Shown: piece after piece, positions 1 through 11,300 of the stretch
Layout of the letters: the number at the start of each line of letters is the position of its first letter
How positions within the stretch are numbered: position 1 is the stretch's first letter
Assembly: GCA_903813345.2 (NCBI GenBank)
Contig: CAIIXF020000001.1
Span: 29,129,915 to 29,193,914, forward strand
Reading direction: 5' to 3'
DNA from: Owenia fusiformis
Taxonomy: Eukaryota > Annelida > Polychaeta > Sabellida > Oweniidae
Length of the DNA: 64,000 nt
Translations under genes and position numbers: made by a program
Notes under the pieces: model-generated
Seen by the model: the letters and a program-made list of their open reading frames with translations, nothing else
The model's database searches: none
What the model was told of the DNA's origin: nothing

Positions 1-240
1 GACAGGCCTTGTTATAAGGCTTTAACAGCCATGGGCAAGACAGGTCTTGCAATATAATATAGCATTGTCACAGTCAAATAAGGCTTTAACATTACCGTGG
101 TCTTGACAGGCCTTGCAATATAATACTATAGCATTGTCATCATGGTTATACCAGGCTTTCACGATAACAATACCACGCTCAAGGCAGGATCCTTGCGAAA
201 CTTAAAAACACTTCATGTAATAACATGGTTGTACCAGGCA
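1..240. repeat. Degenerate tandem repeat, unit about 64 bp
   Basis: Two adjacent units share the order AAGGCTTTAACA, then GACAGG(C/T)CTTGCAATATAAT, then ATAGCATTGTCA. Weaker partial units lie on either side. The left end is cut by the window edge. No coding sense is visible. Confidence 0.6.
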
Positions 241-263
241 TAAGTCTTGCAATAGATAGCATA

Positions 264-359
264 TGAAAATCAAAATAAAGATGGCTATGTGTTTTAGTAA
301 GTCTGTACTTGTGAAAATCAATCTAAAGATGGCTATGTGTTTTAGTAAGTCTGTACTAG
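264..359. repeat. 48 bp direct repeat, two copies
   Basis: TGAAAATCA followed by AAAGATGGCTATGTGTTTTA and GTAAGTCTGTACT occurs at 264 and again at 312 with only a few differences. It lies directly before the palindrome at 362. Confidence 0.7.
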
Positions 360-361
360 TC

Positions 362-389
362 TAGGCTAGGCTAGATCTAGCCTAGCCTA
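362..389. repeat. 28 bp perfect palindrome of TAGGC units
   Basis: The stretch reads the same on both strands. It is built from TAGGCTAGGCTAGA and its reverse complement, centred on AGATCT at 373-378. Its last two bases (TA) also serve as the left target duplication of the element that begins at 390. Confidence 0.75.
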
Positions 390-1106
390 AGATTTTCGCC
401 AGCTAAAATGTCACTCGACTTTTTTTGTGATTTTGAATCACAGAAGGCATTCTGAAGTTTCAAATTGGCGCCATGTTTAATTTTTGGCATCCGCCTAATG
501 TATATCACTTACCTTTTATTGATTCTTTCATAAGTTTCGTCAAAAACTCAGTTTGACCAGAGTAATCTGTCTCACCGCTCCAATTTTCTTGAAAAATGTC
601 TTATTTTCTAATCACCCGGATGTGCGGTTTACTTGAACTCGCCCAAAACGAGGGGTGTCAAACGCAAGATGGTAGAGATGCAGACATGTCGCCACTCTCA
701 GAGAATCTTTTCCATAATTTCAACATTACTACGCGGTTTCACAAGCGTATAGGATAAGGGCAGGTTCAGGTTGTATATGGACAAGATGAAAATAAATATT
801 CTAAATAGATGACACCCCTTTGGAAATAAGATGAACTGAACTTATCACGTCACCGATTTCTTAGAAGAAATTACGTCAGAAAAACAAAAGCTCCGAAAAG
901 AATTTTCGCTTGAAATGTTGAAAAGCAAGCCCAGTTTTCTAAATAGTTACGTGTACAATATTACTGAGTTCGATGGTGAAGAAAGTAAGTGAATAAGTTA
1001 GGCGGTGGATCATTTTGTAAGTACGACAATGTAAATTAATGCGACTGTTACTTTTTGGATGGTTTTTTGCAAAAAAGTCGAGTGACATTTTAGCTGGCGA
1101 AAATCT
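390..1106. mobile_element. TA-flanked MITE with 35 bp terminal inverted repeats
   Basis: The left end AGATTTTCGCCAGCTAAAAT with continuation GTCACTCGACTTTTTT reappears inverted at about 1072-1106. TA dinucleotides flank both ends (388-389 and 1107-1108), as in Tc1/mariner-type insertion. No transposase frame is present in the 717 bp, so the element is non-autonomous. The family cannot be named from the termini alone. Confidence 0.75.
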
Positions 1107-1108
1107 TA

Positions 1109-1719
1109 AAAAAAGAGCAAGGTCAGCATTCAAAATCAAATTTGAATTTCAGTAATAAACAGAAACACTTACGATTATAGTTTGATAACAGCTATTTTAA
1201 CCATCAGAACATCACCCCTGTCTTAACTGTTCCCCGTGTGAGCCTAAACCTAGACAAAAACGAGTCTTTGGTGTAAAACAGACCAGCGATTAATGCACTT
1301 CTTGAGTTCTTGGAAGTTCGTGTCAGGTGACTACACTGAACGAAATAGCTTGATCCCGGGAATGACAGAGGACAAAGTTAATATCCCCCCCGGGAATATG
1401 CAATTGCATTTTGATTCAGCCAAGATCGTTTTGTAATCATTAAATGGTATCAGTACCATGTGGACTGAGTATTTTTGTAGTTAATTTAATATGTCATTGT
1501 TATAACATCAGAGGGTCAATAAAATACTGTACATATGGGTAGATGTCTATATAACACCCCTCCATCAACCATACTGTACTGTATAAAAAAGCTTAGACAC
1601 AAGAAAAAGAAACAAATTGAAAGCAAAATCTATTCGAAATTCTATTATTGAATTGGGTTTTGGGCATGCGCTTTAATGTCGTAATCTTAATTGCTTGAGA
1701 ATCCACATAGACTGGACTA
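1109..1719. other. No gene seen
   Basis: AT-rich sequence with stops in all frames and no convincing splice-bounded exon. A short tract with two CCCGGGA(A/T) motifs lies at about 1356-1399. I see nothing else to annotate. Confidence 0.5.
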
Positions 1720-1721
1720 TA

Positions 1722-2748
1722 CGAGGGTTGATCATAAAGTTCTCATAATATCTCTTTAATTTCTTTATTTTCAATATATTCTAATGAAATTTTCACAGAA
1801 TGTACAACATAGAATGTCTTATTAATTCAGCGAAAAATAGTTAATTTAACAGAAATATTAAATAAGAAATGGTTGCCATAGTAACGGCAAATCAAGGCCC
1901 CCCGGGCAAATAAAAGTAATTGAGAGAATGGCTCTAATTAACCATGTTACCACACATAATAAACTCTCATAAATTACCAAACACATTAAAATATTAACTT
2001 GAATATGTTTTTAGGTGCTTTTACTATTAAAAAAATGATAATGTGGATTGTGTGATGTCATAGGGGGTGCTTTCATGCTTTATTAGATGTGATACCAGAG
2101 TCTGAGACTCAAAGCTTATGATCAGAAATGACTGAGTAAGAGAATCCAATAGTTGCAGAGATCTTCAGAAAAATAAAATTCATACTGATAAAATGTTATG
2201 TTAAGTTTGTAAGATCCTTTGGTCAGACTAAACATGATCTAAAACAAATATATTGTTAAGATATCAACAAAACTACCCCCTGTTTGTGGTCTGTACATGT
2301 TAAAAAATGAACTAAAGGGGCAAAATCAATTTTCCTCAGGATATTTGACAAAACAGTCATGGGGTCTAACAGTCACTTCTAATGAAGCATACCAATCATC
2401 CATTATGAGATCACACAATTCATATGACCATTATAATAGTTCCCAACAGTCAAAAGCACATATCATTTGATAATTTAATGTGTCTGATAGCTTATTTGAC
2501 AATTTATAATGTATTTAAACATGGTTAATGAGGGCTATTCTAGCTAGCTTTTTTATTTGCCCCGGGTGCCTTGATTTCAAGTTACTATGGCAACCATTTC
2601 TTATTTAATGTTCCTGTTATTCTAAATAATCTTTGAGGGATTAATAAAACATTCCATGCTGCACATTATGTGAAAATTTCATAGGAAAATATTAAATAAA
2701 AATAAAGAAATTAGAGAGATATTATGAGAACTTTATGATCAACCCTCG
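1722..2748. mobile_element. Mariner-like MITE with long inverted repeats and TA target site
   Basis: The left arm begins CGAGGGTTGATCATAAAGTT. The right arm ends with its reverse complement and TA flanks both sides (1720-1721 and 2749-2750). The inverted homology extends, with divergence, over about 240 bp per arm: both arms contain GCCCGGG-type motifs and a GGTTGCCATAGTAAC or GTTACTATGGCAACC segment. The roughly 550 bp core has no ORF. A related single end lies at 23856. The terminus and TA target resemble mariner-group elements, but the autonomous parent is not in this window. Confidence 0.8.
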
Positions 2749-2944
2749 TATATACTGTATAGGTGAATTGGAGTCACCTCATTGGGTGATTATTGAATAA
2801 AATCGACTCGTCGTTTATATGTTTATTGGAAATATTATATTTAGCATATAGACACCCTGTATATTAGAAAGTAAAACAGTCGGGCTCAGTAACTGATTCC
2901 GAAATTCAACAAAAAATCGCATATCCCTAACTGCTACTGATATT

Positions 2945-3075
2945 CAAAAAATCCAGTATCAGATCCCGTATTAGCCAAAATCCAGTATCAGATCACATAT
3001 TAGATCCCGATCACGTATTGGATCCCGTATCAGCCAAAATCCCATAGACCTATCAGATACCGTATCAGAACTACA
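2945..3075. repeat. Degenerate CCAGTATCAGATCCCGTAT minisatellite
   Basis: Variants of AAATCCAGTATCAGATCCCG and CGTAT(T/C)AGCCAAAATCC recur four or five times in about 130 bp. The surrounding 2751-3500 stretch is otherwise featureless AT-rich DNA without a supportable exon. Confidence 0.55.
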
Positions 3076-3504
3076 AATATATATCAGAAAATTTCATGAG
3101 ACTTGTGTTCTTATGGCATCTTATGATCCATATTAGTATTATGAATTATTTGGATTTTAAAACATTATGAAAAATCAGAAAAACATTATAGCATAAATAG
3201 GTTATTGATGGTCATGATGGAAAACGATTTTTTTCCTCGAGAAAATATATTGGCCTTGGAGCTGTCACCCTCGGTCAAAGGATATAATTCCCTCGAAATA
3301 AAATTCACATTCCATTCCCCCCATTAAATAAACTCTATGCCTCATTTTAAGTGCCGTAATCCCACACGTATTGGTACATACAGTAAAGAGATCAACATCA
3401 TTTGCATAGATTTTGTCAACAGAATATTGAATGCAGGTTTTAGATATGTTGAGCTAAAACATTATGCAAAGTATTTCTATCATGATACATGTATTTCCTG
3501 TTTT

Positions 3505-4115
3505 TGGACTAATGGGATTCAGACCATTGGGATTCGGATACTGTAGATTGGGTTAATTTAGCCCGCTTTAATTTGGCGAATTTGGCGAATTTGAAAAATT
3601 CGCCAATATAAATCTTCGCCAAAATTTAGAATGAATCCCCGGGAATTATCTAGGGTATTTCGTCCAGTGTATCTAGGTCACTTCCAGTTTAGTTTTTTCC
3701 AAAAATATGAAAAAATGTCTCTCATAAATTGGCTCAGAACTGGTCAGTCACTCATTAATACTCAGGGAAAACTAGAAAGGAAAAGCGCGGTATAGGAGCA
3801 GCATCGATCGAGGGGCAAAATGTAAAGGATGATCTCACAAATATGTACAAATGTGGTGAATATCGCCATTGGTCCTCAAAAGATAAAATGAACATAGCCA
3901 AACATGCCCATTTACATGATAGTTGCAAACGTAAGTTTAACAATTTTTTTGCATATCCGCCAAATCAAATAGCCGTCAATATGCCAAAAATCGCCAAATT
4001 AAGTAGCGCCAAATTAACCCAATCTACAGTAATTGGGATTCGAACGAATGGCATTCGGACTAATTTGGATTCGGACCATTAGGATTCCGACAAACTGGAT
4101 TTGGACCAATGGTGT
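3505..4115. repeat. GGGATTCGGAC minisatellite split by a transposon
   Basis: Units of the form ACTAATGGGATTCGGACC (about 16-18 bp) occur at 3508-3539 and resume at 4031-4115. Between them sits the TA-flanked element 3541-4029. The two halves are therefore one tandem array interrupted by insertion. Confidence 0.65.
3541..4029. mobile_element. TA-flanked MITE with CTGTAGATTGGGTTAA termini
   Basis: The left end CTGTAGATTGGGTTAATTT is matched by its reverse complement at about 4011-4029. TA is present on each side (3539-3540 and 4030-4031). Subterminal TTGGCGAATTTGGCGAATTT and GCGCCAAATTAA motifs extend the inverted similarity. At 489 bp it has no transposase and is non-autonomous. It sits inside a minisatellite. 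Confidence 0.75.
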
Positions 4116-4151
4116 GTCATCGGTGCACTTTTAGCCTATTTCAGTATTTAA

Positions 4152-4344
4152 GCACGCTCGTCGGGGAGCTGTAGTGTACCGAGCCAGATACTAGACTCGA
4201 AAGAGAACGTGCTAAATTCAATGCCCCGTACGGGAATCAAACCCAGGACCTCCCGCTCTCGAGTTGACGCTCTACCCCTGAGCCATAAGGGCTAGCCACT
4301 ACAGCTGAGACTGTAGTAGCGACTTGCTATCGAAGGTCATTACA
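4152..4344 (-). repeat. 3' LTR of the TRIM, end truncated
   Basis: 193 bp near-identical to the upper LTR, with a handful of substitutions and small indels (for example GACCTTCGATAGC against GACCGATAGC). It lacks the final CCAAGGGTCGTTACA, which is replaced by AT-rich host sequence. Confidence 0.65.
4223..4292 (-). tRNA. tRNA-like segment, lower LTR copy
   Basis: Same structure as the copy at 4500-4570. It differs in the T loop (GGGTTTGATTCCC, which weakens the B box) and in the anticodon arm region. Confidence 0.45.
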
Positions 4345-4393
4345 CCATCCCCCCCTAGAAGAGGACGTCCCGTCGTAACTGATTTACAAGGGC

Positions 4394-4412
4394 AATCCCA
4401 CTTCTGACACCA
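4394..4412 (-). other. Primer binding site, tRNA-Leu type
   Basis: On the minus strand the site reads TGGTGTCAGAAGTGGGATT, one base inside the LTR end. This is complementary to the 3' end of animal leucine tRNAs (AATCCCACTTCTGACACCA). It is the strongest evidence that the flanking repeats are LTRs. Confidence 0.7.
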
Positions 4413-4413
4413 A

Positions 4414-4619
4414 TGTAACGACCCTTGGGCACGCTCGTCGGGGAGCTGTAGTGTACCGAGCCAGATACTAGACTCGAAAGAGAATGTGCTAAATTCAATG
4501 CCCCGTACGGGAATCGAACCCAGGACCTCCTGCTCTCGAGTCAAACGCTCTACCCCTGAGCCATAAGGGCTAGCCACTACAGCTGAGACTGTAGTAGTGA
4601 CTTGCTATCGGTCATTACA
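4414..4619 (-). repeat. 5' LTR of the TRIM
   Basis: 206 bp on the minus strand, TGTAATGACC to GGTCGTTACA. It contains a tRNA-like segment at 4570-4500. It shares about 190 bp with the lower copy at period 277. Confidence 0.7.
4500..4570 (-). tRNA. tRNA-like segment inside the TRIM LTR
   Basis: On the minus strand a GCCC start is followed by a perfect D arm (GCTC AGGGGTA GAGC, a good A box), a weak anticodon arm, and a T arm with GGGTTCGATTCCC (a good B box). GGGGC then pairs with the start. The anticodon stem is poor and I assign no identity. The sister copy is at 4223-4292. It is probably a Pol III-promoter-bearing tRNA relic rather than a working tRNA gene. Confidence 0.5.
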
Positions 4620-5361
4620 CCTGCATTACTGGCATTACTGCATTATGCTTTGATAAAGGAAAAAATGATAGAACTTAGCATTCGTTCAGGAAGACATTTT
4701 GTATCATATTTTCCTTTCATCTATACATATACAAGAAACAGGACAGCTAGAAGTTTGAAACTTTTGCCAGAAATATAAAGCAATTTACGATAATTTAAAA
4801 TATCTCTGGGTGTTCTGACCCAACCCGAAATTGGTAAGTTGTTGTTTGTGACCCAACCCAAGCCTTTCCTACTGAGATTCAACATGACTTGCATCAGATG
4901 AAAACTTGCCATATTTAGCAATCTCTTACAAAGCTTCCACCATTAGGTATTACCTATAGTATATATGGTATGCAATAAAATAACATTTTTATTTTCCTGA
5001 TATTTATTATACAAAATACCACATCTGACAAAATATTAAGTCTTTAACACTAAAACATCTTTTTAAAATTCCCTAAAGGAGTGAATATCATTGTGAATGA
5101 GGATACACATATGCACCCTTGATAACCCCCGCTCTGCCTCATGGGGCCTAAAACACTTCAAATAATATTTAAATATTTATTGGTTATTAAACAGCTACGA
5201 CAACATTTCTGATCAGGTGGCATGTCCAAGTACATTCATCATTGAATAAAATCTACTCCTTTTGGTGTAAATGACGATTCCATATGTCCTTTGACATTAG
5301 TATTCCCCTGAGTGTTCTTTGGATATTTTTTTCACAAATTCACAGGAAATGATTAAGTATT
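4620..5361. other. 3' flank of receptor gene, no separate gene
   Basis: AT-rich DNA downstream (minus-strand sense) of the last putative receptor exon at 5362. It would include that gene's 3' UTR. No other exon is seen. Confidence 0.4.
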
Positions 5362-8300
5362 CTATGGTAATATATTCTTTATCCGGCCTAGTACACAAGC
5401 TGTGTATTTTTCTAAATTCACTTCTGTCATTGTAGCATTTTCCGCAGTCAGTTCTGAAACAGCCCCTTGCTTACATTGATCCATGATGTTATTCCGATCT
5501 CCAATTGACATATCCTGTGAAAAGAAATAATAATTACATGTACGATATATTTCCTCCTGTGATAAGAGTATAAGGAAGTTGAACCTTAAGAGTTTCAAGT
5601 TTTTATATGCTTTATTCAGTCTTCCTAATTAGATACTATATCAGTTGAACAATATAATTATTTTGATAACTAAATGGGATGAGATTTGTTATTTATCGTT
5701 ATTTGATTGTTTGAAACATGCAACCTTTATGAAAAGACAAGAATATATTGCAAGAAATTATGCTGATAAACAAACACATCTGCTAAAATAAACCATGTGA
5801 CATAAAAACATAATAATGGGTTTATAAGTGTAATTTCTCCAAAACAATGTTCTTCAATGTACTTATAGGATATCCTATGATTTTGAGTGATATCATTTTT
5901 ATCTACGAGGTGATATCAATATCTGCACAAGAGAGCGAATGAGTGCAGATAACAATATCATAGCCGTAGGCAGCGGGGGTTCGGTGGGTTCGAACCCCCA
6001 GTCAGGATTTCCCAAAATATAATTTTGCGGAAAAATGCATATAACCAGTATCATTAAATTACTGTGCTATTTGAAAACTACATATATGAGGAGTAAATGA
6101 ATTGATATTTGTTATGATGAACACGAGAGCCTTATTTTCTTAAAAACATGTCATAGTGAAGTTACACTTCCCTCAAAACGTTTGGCAACCTTAGGCACGG
6201 GGTGAGATGAGATTTTACATTTAGAAATAACAATAATTTCGCACAATTAGCTTAAAAGCACGCTTCTTCTCGGACAAAATAACCCATCTTGGGCAATGGC
6301 TAAATCAGTCCTCTGTAGGAATTTTGTTTTAAGCCAGTTCTGGTCCAATGCGAAGTTATTGAAAACAATGCAGACGTCCCATACTCCAAATGATTTTTAC
6401 AACATTGACGAATAAATATCTGGAATAGTCGTTATATTGATGGAACACATGTTCTTTCAAATGTGTACATCTCTGTTTTAAATTAAAATTTAAAATATTT
6501 CTTGGGGCGTCCCTGGGGCTGGCAAGTCCCCGAAACCAATTGCGTTAAGTAATTAAAAACGTTGTGAAATGAATTATTTAAAAGCGTGTATCATTTATAA
6601 ACACAAGCATTTGTTCAAATTCATTCATTCTTTCATTTGTTCAATATTTATTTACCCATCACTTTCCAAAGAAAAATCAATCATTGCAAAAAATGATTTT
6701 ATTTTCAGATACACTCCACCCATCTAAGAGATTGTATAGAATTCAAATTGTTATCGTTCCAGTTTGCTTGCTCTCCATTTTCATGTTATGTCATGATATG
6801 TTTAGCGAATAAATTATATAATAAAAAAAACATTGAAAAATTAAATGGTATTAATCTTCAAATAATGGAGGCCTGATTTGTTATTAAGCCGTCCAAGGAG
6901 GATTGGCTCCCAGGATCGAAACTCGATATTATCCAACAATGAAAACGTCGGAATGTCGTTATTTTCTAAAATTAAAACCGACAAAATTTCAAAATAAACA
7001 GTTCAAAAGATTCGAACCAATATCTCGATCATTTCTTCTGAGTTTTGGAATTTTTCGTCAGGAAATAAGTCCAAAATTCAAGATTCAAATGTTGAAGTGA
7101 ACAAAATGGCAGCTGTTTGAACTCAAATTTTGTATCACGACATGCCCTTATATGGGACAGAATATCGATGTTGCACTCTGGGAGCCAATCCTCCTTGCAA
7201 GCCGTCTGAACTTAACAGAATAACAGTCGCTTGTATTTATATATAATTTTATCCACTAAAACGTTTTTATTATCAATTGCGGTTGATCTGCTCTGGGGGA
7301 GTTACCACTGAGCTCCGGGGACGTCCAAAGAAATATCTTTAACTTTTTAAAACAAAGCATAACCGAGACCCACTTATTTGAATAATAGATATTTTCATCA
7401 GTAATACGACTATCCCGGATAGTTTATAAAGCCTTCGTGTAAATGTTGTGAAAAGTTATCATAGAAGAACGATCTTTCGGAGTATAGGGTGTTTGCGTCA
7501 ATTTCAATAACCTTGCATTTGATCCGAACTGGCTTCCAAGAAAATTCCCGAAAAATAATGATAAGTCATTGCATGAAGTGATTTATTTTGTCCTAGATGA
7601 AGTAGCTTAAGTTAAAGAATAAATTGTGCGATATAGTTGATATTCTTTGGAAACAAATCATGCTCCAGGGTCTTCCAGAAATCAGTCGAAATAATGGTGG
7701 ATTCGGGGCAAATCAGATTTCAGGATATGTATTCAGTAAAAGATTCACCGGAATATATTTTGATGCAGAAAGTTAATTATAAGTTGTCTGACTTTTTTGC
7801 GCGTTGCCTGTTTATTTTACAAGGTCATTTTTGAAAATCATTTTTACGTCCTGTGTTATTTCAGTGGGAGAGGTTTCTTAATAAAGCCTATTACTTTCAG
7901 ACTTTTCTCATGTCATTCCTTGTCATGTCTATTTTCTAAAAATCACAACAGTGCATACTTTATTCCAGGAAAACTAAAGATTTTTACAAAAATGTAAACA
8001 TTCTCATTATTTGGGAGAATTTAAACATTTTCACTCATTTTTGCACTTTGAATCATTAATAACTTCACCAATTTATAACATGTTGTGAATCTTTTGGGAG
8101 ATATTGTATTTGATATTGTAAGGAATAGATTGGTAGGTCAATTATACGCGTTGCTTGTTATTTTGTCACCCCCTATATATCAGATTCTGCCTTTAATGAA
8201 GGTATTGAGATGAATTATATTTCCCCTCCCAAAATAGTTTTTTCTTTACAAATTATGCAAATAAGAATTCAAACTTAAAGATGCTTTAATACATAATCCA

Positions 8301-11300
8301 ATGGGTTAGTTAGGCTTGCCAAACTTTTGGAGGGAGTGTAATTGTACAGATTGCATTATTTTAGAAACCCTAATGAAGGGGGGGGGATTTGTGAATAACA
8401 TAAAAATAGAACCCCCGGTCACCAAATCCTGGCTACGCCACTGAATATCACCAAGTAGACTAAAATGTTATTCTGAAAAAACCATAGGATGTTCTTATCA
8501 TCCTACACTTAATGTACTTAATGTATAAAATCAAGTGGAGTATATCACCCCCATTTCCTTGACATAATGGTTTTCCTGAGTATATCATGGCAATATCCTC
8601 CAGTTATTTAATTTGCCAATTGTCATTTATTTTTTAATGTTATTATACATTAAGTACACTTAGCGTAGGATAATCTATAATGTTCTCTATGGGGAAGTTT
8701 CCAATATTGTACCTTCCAGTCTGTGCAACATCCTTTTTCTAATCCTTTGTCTGAGCTCCCTTCAGATACTCCAGATCCTATGTCATGGTCATTTGGAGAA
8801 TGTCTACATCCATTCACACAAGGCAAACAAGGTGGACAGCCAGATGCTGCAACAAAAAGGGAGACTTGAATCTTACATGTACAGTTTACTGTATATAGAA
8901 ATGACCAATGCCCACCTGAAGATAAAACGTTTGGCAGCACATATGTTAAAACATATGTTAAACATGCTATACAATCACCTCTCTTAAAAGACCATGCATA
9001 GACTATATACAGACTAATACAATTACGACATAAGTTATATAATTATGTATGCTATGCAATCACTACATATACTATACAATTATGATATAGGTTTTAAGAT
9101 TCACATGAATATAATGTTCAATATTAAATGTTAATCATTTTGTATAAATTGGTTGATTCCTCTATCAAACCATTCTCCCGCACATTAAGTGTAAATATTG
9201 ATCATAAATAATTTTTTCCTTCAAAGACATCAATCATCTCCACCAATAGTGTTATATTCACACTTACAATCTTTATCAGTTATGGCAACTCCTTGTTTGC
9301 TTTCACTCCAAGCATTGCGATCCGAACTGTTTCGATAGTTGACCCTTACAGACACATTAAACGTGTAGCCTTGATAGGGTTGCAGACCTTTTACCAATAG
9401 CCACTCCCCAACTGTCTCACCTGCATTCTATGAATAATAAATAAATATTTCATTTCTGCCTGAAAAAAAACGCTCCAACTGTGTCAGTTGTTGACATTGA
9501 AGGAACACAATAAGTTGACCTTCTATTATCTTCTTTACAATGTATATTATTTTATTTTGATAATTCTGACCTAAATACTGTAAAATGGCTAAACCGCATA
9601 CTGATTAAGTTTCAATACTTGGGTTAATATTTTGAAGAAGGAATTAATAAAAGACATGCAAATCTTAACAAAAGTGAAGCAGATGTAGATACCAACCATT
9701 TACACAAAGAACTTATCATTAATTTAACTAGAAATTTGTTCAATTTCAGACTCCAGATATCAGATTTGTTTTTAGCTTATAGCTAGATAAATAGATGTGG
9801 ATACCATCAAGTCAATTTGTTTCGAAATTTTCAAAATGGCGTAGAATCTTAACTGCAGTCAGATTTCAATTCTGATTTCAGATTTGGAATCCCGAGATTT
9901 TGTAGATGATTTTAAAAAATGCGGTCAAATTGAAGCAAGTTTTTGAGGTCAAATATCTAAAAAACGGTAAGAGTAATCAAGAAAGAGATGGCACACTGTC
10001 TAATTGTCTTTTCCTTGGCCACATTTTTAAAACAAGGCACAGACGTGAACAATATCGTACCTAAAACACAGCAGTGTGACAGTGAAGAATTTGGGACGGA
10101 AAATCCAAAATGGCCACCTTAAAATTAACCCAGAATGCCCAAAAACTAATCAGTTGTTAACTTTGATACGTAGAAACATCCCTGTAAATTTCGAATGAAT
10201 CCGTCAAATGGTTTGGCTGGAAACCTGTAGACAAGTCTTGAAAGTGAAGATTTTAGGACGGAAAATCCAAAATGGCCACCTTAAAATTTACCCAGAATGC
10301 CAAAAAACTAATCAGTTCTTAATTTTTATACGTAGAAACATCTCTAAAAATTTAAGATGGATCCGTCAAATGGTTTGATTGGAAACCTGTAGACAAGTCT
10401 TGAAAGTGAAGATTTTAGGACGGAAAATCCAAAATGGGCACCTTAAAATTTACCCAGAATGCCCAAAAACTGATCAGTTCTTAACTTTGATACGTAGAAA
10501 CATTCCTGAAAATTTCAGATGAATCTGTCAAATGGTTTGGCTGGAAACCTGTAGACAAGCTGAAAAGTGAGACGCCACCCGCCAGGTAAATACAATAGAC
10601 TCCAGATTATCATCTTGAGTCTAATTAAAATTTAATAATACATGTATGTCAGAATAAAAATGCAAGCCATATTGAGTTTTTACCAGATTCTTCCAGTTTT
10701 TTTACTCTGTTGCAGTGATACTATTACTGCAAGAATCAAACTAATATAAGAGAAAAACAAGAAAAAAACAAGAAAGATGGCTTTATAGAATATTTACTAA
10801 TCAGTTAAATGGTATTTTTATTATCATTTTGATTTTAATATCATAGTTACCTGCCATGGTTCAGCACTATAGATTCTTCTGTAGAGCACTCGGTATACAG
10901 AATGAAGTAGTTGAACTGGATCGTCTTCTACTGAAGGCACCCATGTTACGTTTACTGCATCACTGCCATTCACAATGGGCAAAACACTTTTAACCGGAGA
11001 TGGTACAACTGGAAAAAGCATCGACACATGATCAAGCATTGTCACGTGATCAAACAAAATGTCAATCCAAAAATTTTCTCCTCGTAAAATTGAGTTTTAG
11101 AGCTAAAATGACATAGCACCCCCAATTAAAAGACAACGGAGGAAAGAAGAACCGATAGACAACTTGACTAGAGCAGAAAAATAACGACAAAGGACCGTAC
11201 TAACCTGAATCTGGCCTCGGAAGTGTAGAAATTTTGAACAAAAGAAAACCCCGCCAAATTACGACATCGGATATGGCTTCAAAAGATTCTCCAAGAGTAA

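Larger units (their letters stand above)
4152..4619 (-). mobile_element. Very small LTR retroelement (TRIM) with tRNA-like LTRs
   Basis: Two direct repeats (4152-4344 and 4414-4619) flank only 69 bp (4345-4413). Read on the minus strand, the upper repeat begins TGTAATGACC and ends GGGTCGTTACA, the TG...CA form of an LTR with inverted ends. One base after it lies a 19 nt primer site (4412-4394). A purine tract (CTAGGGGGGGATGG, 4358-4345) immediately precedes the lower repeat. The lower repeat lacks the last 15 bp of the LTR and no target duplication is visible. There is no coding capacity, so it would depend on another element for reverse transcriptase. Confidence 0.75.

Noticed and set aside
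4299-4577. 92-codon minus-strand ORF over the TRIM
   Set aside because: It runs through the tRNA-like LTR, the primer site and the purine tract, so its reading frame is a by-product of those elements.
5960-6010. GGGTTCGAACCCCC motif resembling a tRNA T arm
   Set aside because: There is no A box or pairing acceptor arm around it. It is probably part of an old repeat.
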